Origin: Blasia pusilla
Taxonomy: Eukaryota > Marchantiophyta > Marchantiopsida > Blasiales
Direction: 5' to 3'
DNA length: 64,000 nt
Assembly (NCBI GenBank): GCA_050084515.1
Contig: CM114271.1
Span: 28,086,001-28,150,000, forward strand
This document shows, piece after piece, positions 60,341 through 64,000 of the stretch. Every line of letters starts with the position of its first letter. Positions within the stretch are counted from its first letter, which is position 1. The position numbers and the translations under genes are program-made. The notes under the pieces are model-generated. The model did not search any database and was not told the origin of the DNA. It worked only from the letters and a program-made list of their open reading frames with translations.

Positions 60341-62587
60341 GTGTCTAGTTCACTGGTTATTATGGCCAAGAGACAAAAGATGATGAGTTCATTCTTAGAT
60401 AAGGGACCTCGAAACGATGTGTCAGATATTATTGCATTATCTGGCTCATCCGATGATAAAGATGAACAACCTATGTCAGGTAGTAGTGGATCCTTACCTG
60501 AAAAAGTTTGCATTGCATGGAAGGATGTGTGGTACTCAATGTATGATTGGATCGATTATGATTCAGGTCTTGGTAGGATTTTTTGTAAAGTCTGTAGGAA
60601 GGGGAAGGGGAAGAGTGCTTTTGCTAAAGATGGGGCAATTGATTGCAAAGTCTCTGCGTTCACTGACCACGCCAAGTCCAATGAGCATATCAAGCTCTCA
60701 TGGGCTGCTAATGGAGGTAAGAAGTCGATGGCCAAGGCCATTGCGACCACAAACCGGACCTGTGAAGTAGCCCTCCTAACATTGTTCAAGTGTGCATACT
60801 TCCTTGCAAAGGAGGCTATGCCATTTCTGAAATTTCCCAATCTGTGTAAGTTATTGCTTTCTATATACGCACCTATTACAAGAGGTCTTTATCATGATGA
60901 AAGGAGTTGCAGCGAAATGTCTTATTTCATCAGCCAAGTCTTGCTAAGAAGAACTCCTTCAAGAGTTCAGGCTTCTCCCTTTTTTGGTATTATGATTGAT
61001 GAGTCCACAGACATATCTATTACTGGTCATTTAGTTTTGTTTGCCACTTTCATTGAAGACGGACAGGAAAAGTGTTGTTTTCTCGGATTACTTCAGTGTG
61101 AGTCAAAGTCTTCAAACGTTATTACTGAAATGTTGTTGCAACTCATCAAGGATGGAGGGTTGGAATTCTCCAAAATGGTTGCCTTTGGCTCTGATGATGC
61201 CTCGAAAATGGTAGGTAGCCAGACAGGGGTAGCTTCACAAATGAAGCAAAAGGTGAACCCCTATATTCTATCTGTTCATTGTGTCGCTCATAGGACAAAT
61301 CTTGCTGCTTTGTCTGCTGCGAAAGTTGTTGATTGCAAGGCAATCTCTAGTGAAGTGGATTCCATTCTCAATTCTGTTGCGGGTTACTTCAGAAGGTCCT
61401 CCAAAAGGAGAACACTTCTATCCACTTTGCACGAAAAGTTCAATGATTCCAAGCGAGTGATAAAGAGATATCATAAAATACGTTGGTTATCTCGATGGCA
61501 AGCCGTTTCCACATTGTGTGATTCTCTAGAATCGGTGTTGATTTATTTTAGGGACATTTATCCTTCGGAGGATGATGGGAATGCTGCTCATTTATTTAAC
61601 AAGTTAAGATCATTCCAAATGATCTATCAGTTATATTTTTTAGCTAATATCCTTTCCATGCTTGCAAATTTGAGCAAGATTTTCCAGTACAAGTTTGTGG
61701 ATGTTAGCACTATAGGAAGCATTGTTAACTCCGAGATAGCTTCCATCACTATGAATTTTGCGATGGAAACACATGACTTGAATGCATCGACCTTCTCTGA
61801 AGACACAGGTTATCACATTTTACCTGATTTTGGGCCTCCGGGTGGCTATCTTCGACGTTTACAGTCTGAGATAAGGGGTAAAATGTTCCATAGTATAGAG
61901 ATGTCTTGAGATCACACAGGTAGGGATCTGGAGGCTGCATTATTCTTTCAGAAAAGATTTGCTAAAAGTGCATGTTCAGCTTTGCAAGATCAATTTCGAG
62001 ATAACCATCTTATTGGTGCAATGAAAATTCTAAACCCCTTACACATGCCTTCTAGACATGTGGGATTGAATAGCTGGGGATGTAAAGATTTAGATGATTT
62101 GTGTGGTTTCTTTGGAGCTCAATTACCTCTTAGAGGTCAGTTGCAACTTGGTTTGATTAACTCTCCTATTGTGAAACAAGAGTTTCAGTCTTTCAAACTG
62201 ATAGCTACTACAGAGTGGAAGGATCGCAACTTTAGGGACCTATGGGCTATGGTAAGTTGGAGTCCCTCTTTGCAATGTAAGTTTTCAAACTTGTTGATTT
62301 TAGCAAATATTGCTAGAGTCCAATGTGTGAGTACTGCTATTTGCGAGAGAGCTTTCTCCATTCAAAATATGATCAAGAGCAAATCTCGCAATAGGTTGTC
62401 TACAAAATACTTAGATGTTGTTTTGAGGATTTCCTTAGAAGGCCATTCCTCTGATTACGAGGACTTGTTGGGTGAGTCTGTTGTGTTATGGAAAAATTCT
62501 GCTCATTTTAGATATATCTTTGCTAGTCCAGAAAAATATCTGTCTTCAGAGGTAGAAGGAGACAACACTGAATTTTCTATAAAGTAG
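60341..62587 (+). pseudogene. hAT transposase (ZNF862-like), single in-frame TGA
   Basis: One frame of 748 codons is open except for TGA at 61907-61909 (codon 523). Residues 82-116 form a BED-like zinc finger (C82, C85, H110, H116). The hAT core follows: FFGIMIDESTDIS (first catalytic Asp about 220), AFGSDDASKMVG (second Asp about 285), SVHCVAHRTNL (C-x2-H, about 312-322) and KIRWLSRWQAV. After the stop, the C-terminal hATC dimerisation region has STAICERAFSIQNMIKSKSR, with the likely catalytic Glu at about 669. hAT transposases cut and paste DNA with 8-bp target duplications. All key residues seem present, so only the stop clearly breaks it. It could still have been intact recently. The first ATG could instead be residue 8 (MAKRQKMM). 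Confidence 0.9.
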
Positions 62588-64000
62588 GATGTTTTGATTT
62601 AGATTTGTTGGTTTTGTAGGGCCCTTTTAGAATTCTTGGATCTTTGGGGCTCCAAGTATTGTAGAGGGGGAGGATCCTTTGCTCTCAACTGGTGGGAGGA
62701 ACCAGGTTCAACTCCTGCCAAGGATATCTTACTAAATGATATGTGATTTACTACCAAGTGACATGAGGTCTTTGAATGTGAATTTTTTTAGAGTGTTGGA
62801 AGTCAGGTTGCTTAGAATGTCGGAGTGATGATAGTGAATGAATGGGAAAGAGAGGACATTGCTTGCTGGCTGAAAATCTTCCGACCGTACTTGCTAGCCG
62901 AAAATTAACCGACGAAAACTTCAACGGCCGGATTTTTCCCGGTGACTACAAAAAAAGCCGGAAACTCATTGGTGACCATGAATCGGGACGAAAATTCGGC
63001 ACGGAAATTTTTTAATTTTCGGAATTTCATGGATTAAAATGGAAATTTACCAGAAAATGAACCTGGATAATAAAAATTTCCAGTTAGAGCCGATGACTTC
63101 AGAAAAAAAACCGGGTAACTATATATATTACCAGTAATCGCCTGGCATCTTTAAAAAATCTCCCCGAACCCTGTAACAAACACTCCAACTTACTTTCAAT
63201 TGCATCATGCAGCAACCATATTATTTCATCCAACCACCAGCTTTGAGAGCTATGTACATGTCTAAACAATTGTACCTTCTATAATTATTTTTTAAGGCTA
63301 CTCTATGTTGTCAATGATGTCCTTTTACCTTCTTCCAAAAATCTTTTAATGCACACCACTATGGCCTAACCTATCTTTAATCATCTTATTTAATCCACCC
63401 ACATCTTTTTTTCATCTTCACACATTCAATGCACGCTGATCCCTTATTATATGTTTCATGCTTCTAAACTCTTCTCAATTCTATCTTTTGCTTCCCATGC
63501 CTCCTATTCAAGTCTATTCTAGGCCGCACGCTTGTTGATAAAAACTAGGCGATATGCGCATGTTACGCCATTAAAAATCCATGGTACAATGGAATCAAGA
63601 TCGAGCCTTGATTCCACTGTACCGGCTTCTTTTGTAAAGGCTTCCGACAGAAATTAGAAATTTCTAAGACACGACCAAAGGCATCGGGGAAAAACCGGAT
63701 GCAAAATGTGATGTTCCAAAAACCAGCCGCTCTTCCATAAGTGTGTCGACAATTTTTCCAAGTTACCTTAGGTTTTCCGGTGAGCTTCCCGAGTACATTA
63801 ACCGAGCAAACGGGGATTGCCGATGAGGGTCGAGTATTTCCGGGGGCGAGCTACCCGGGCCCGTTTAGCCTTGTTATGGGACATCGGGGACTCGGGGCTG
63901 CCTTAAGGAATATAGAATAAGGATTAGGGTAAAACAATATTAGGGCAACGGGGTTGGGGCCCGCATGGATGGCGGCGCTGATGCGGGACTCAAGGGAGGC
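62588..64000. other. hAT 3' flank, no gene recognised
   Basis: CCGG-rich patches (62880-63010; 63640-63860) alternate with AT-rich sequence. A stem of 17 pairs with one mismatch (63583-63599 with 63607-63623, starting GGTACAATGGAATCAAG) and a 7-base loop is present. The end of the window is GC-rich. The hAT right terminus was not identified. Confidence 0.45.

Noticed and set aside
61907-61909. In-frame TGA considered as selenocysteine
   Set aside because: Land plants lack the selenocysteine machinery and hAT transposases do not use it.

Overview
The window looks like nuclear DNA of a land plant: an alpha-type expansin gene and a plastid-type METTL7-like methyltransferase, both with GT/AG introns, sit in long gene-poor stretches filled with decayed transposons (Helitrons, an L1-type LINE, Ty3/gypsy, hAT, MITEs, solo LTRs). 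The ZNF862-like hAT family is common in non-seed plants, so a bryophyte, lycophyte or fern is possible, but the sequence alone does not settle the lineage. No bacterial operons, rRNA, convincing tRNA or CRISPR arrays are seen.

Layout. 1-2 kb: a (TC)63 microsatellite and a perfect 87-bp palindrome. About 2.0-16.6 kb: one degenerate Helitron on the plus strand, traced by homology from a cysteine-rich N-terminal domain through an HUH Rep domain to a PIF1-type helicase. It is split by a minus-strand LINE (5.9-12.1 kb), which is itself split by a solo LTR (8579-9605). A second copy of that LTR (12831-13830, exactly 1000 bp, perfect 5-bp target duplication) lies in the Helitron just after Rep. The LINE has ORF1, endonuclease, reverse transcriptase and a zinc-binding C-terminus, and carries about five tandem 177-bp units upstream of ORF1. 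17.5-20.0 kb: the methyltransferase gene, six exons, 416 codons. 21.9-22.2 kb: a MITE, followed by a PIF1 fragment. 25.9-30.6 kb: a minus-strand Ty3/gypsy element with unequal LTRs and a large gag-to-RT deletion. 31.4 kb: the first of three copies of a GGTTGCA-ended MITE (others at 47.5 and 54.8 kb). 32.2-33.2 kb: a second gypsy RT relic. 35.1-37.1 kb: the expansin gene on the minus strand, three exons, 248 codons, apparently intact. 37-50 kb: mostly unassigned, with a 22-bp-arm hairpin and a 128-bp tandem array. 50.3-55.2 kb: an LTR-like unit and a second, different Helitron-like relic carrying further insertions. 60.3-62.6 kb: a nearly intact hAT transposase broken by a single in-frame TGA.

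Only the methyltransferase and the expansin look like functional host genes. They are unrelated: one is a predicted plastid enzyme, the other a secreted wall-loosening protein. The rest of the interest lies in the order of transposon insertions and in several fold-back structures. No convincing new multi-gene system was found. The most unusual items are the LINE with a tandem-monomer 5' region, the perfect palindrome, and the hAT with one stop codon.
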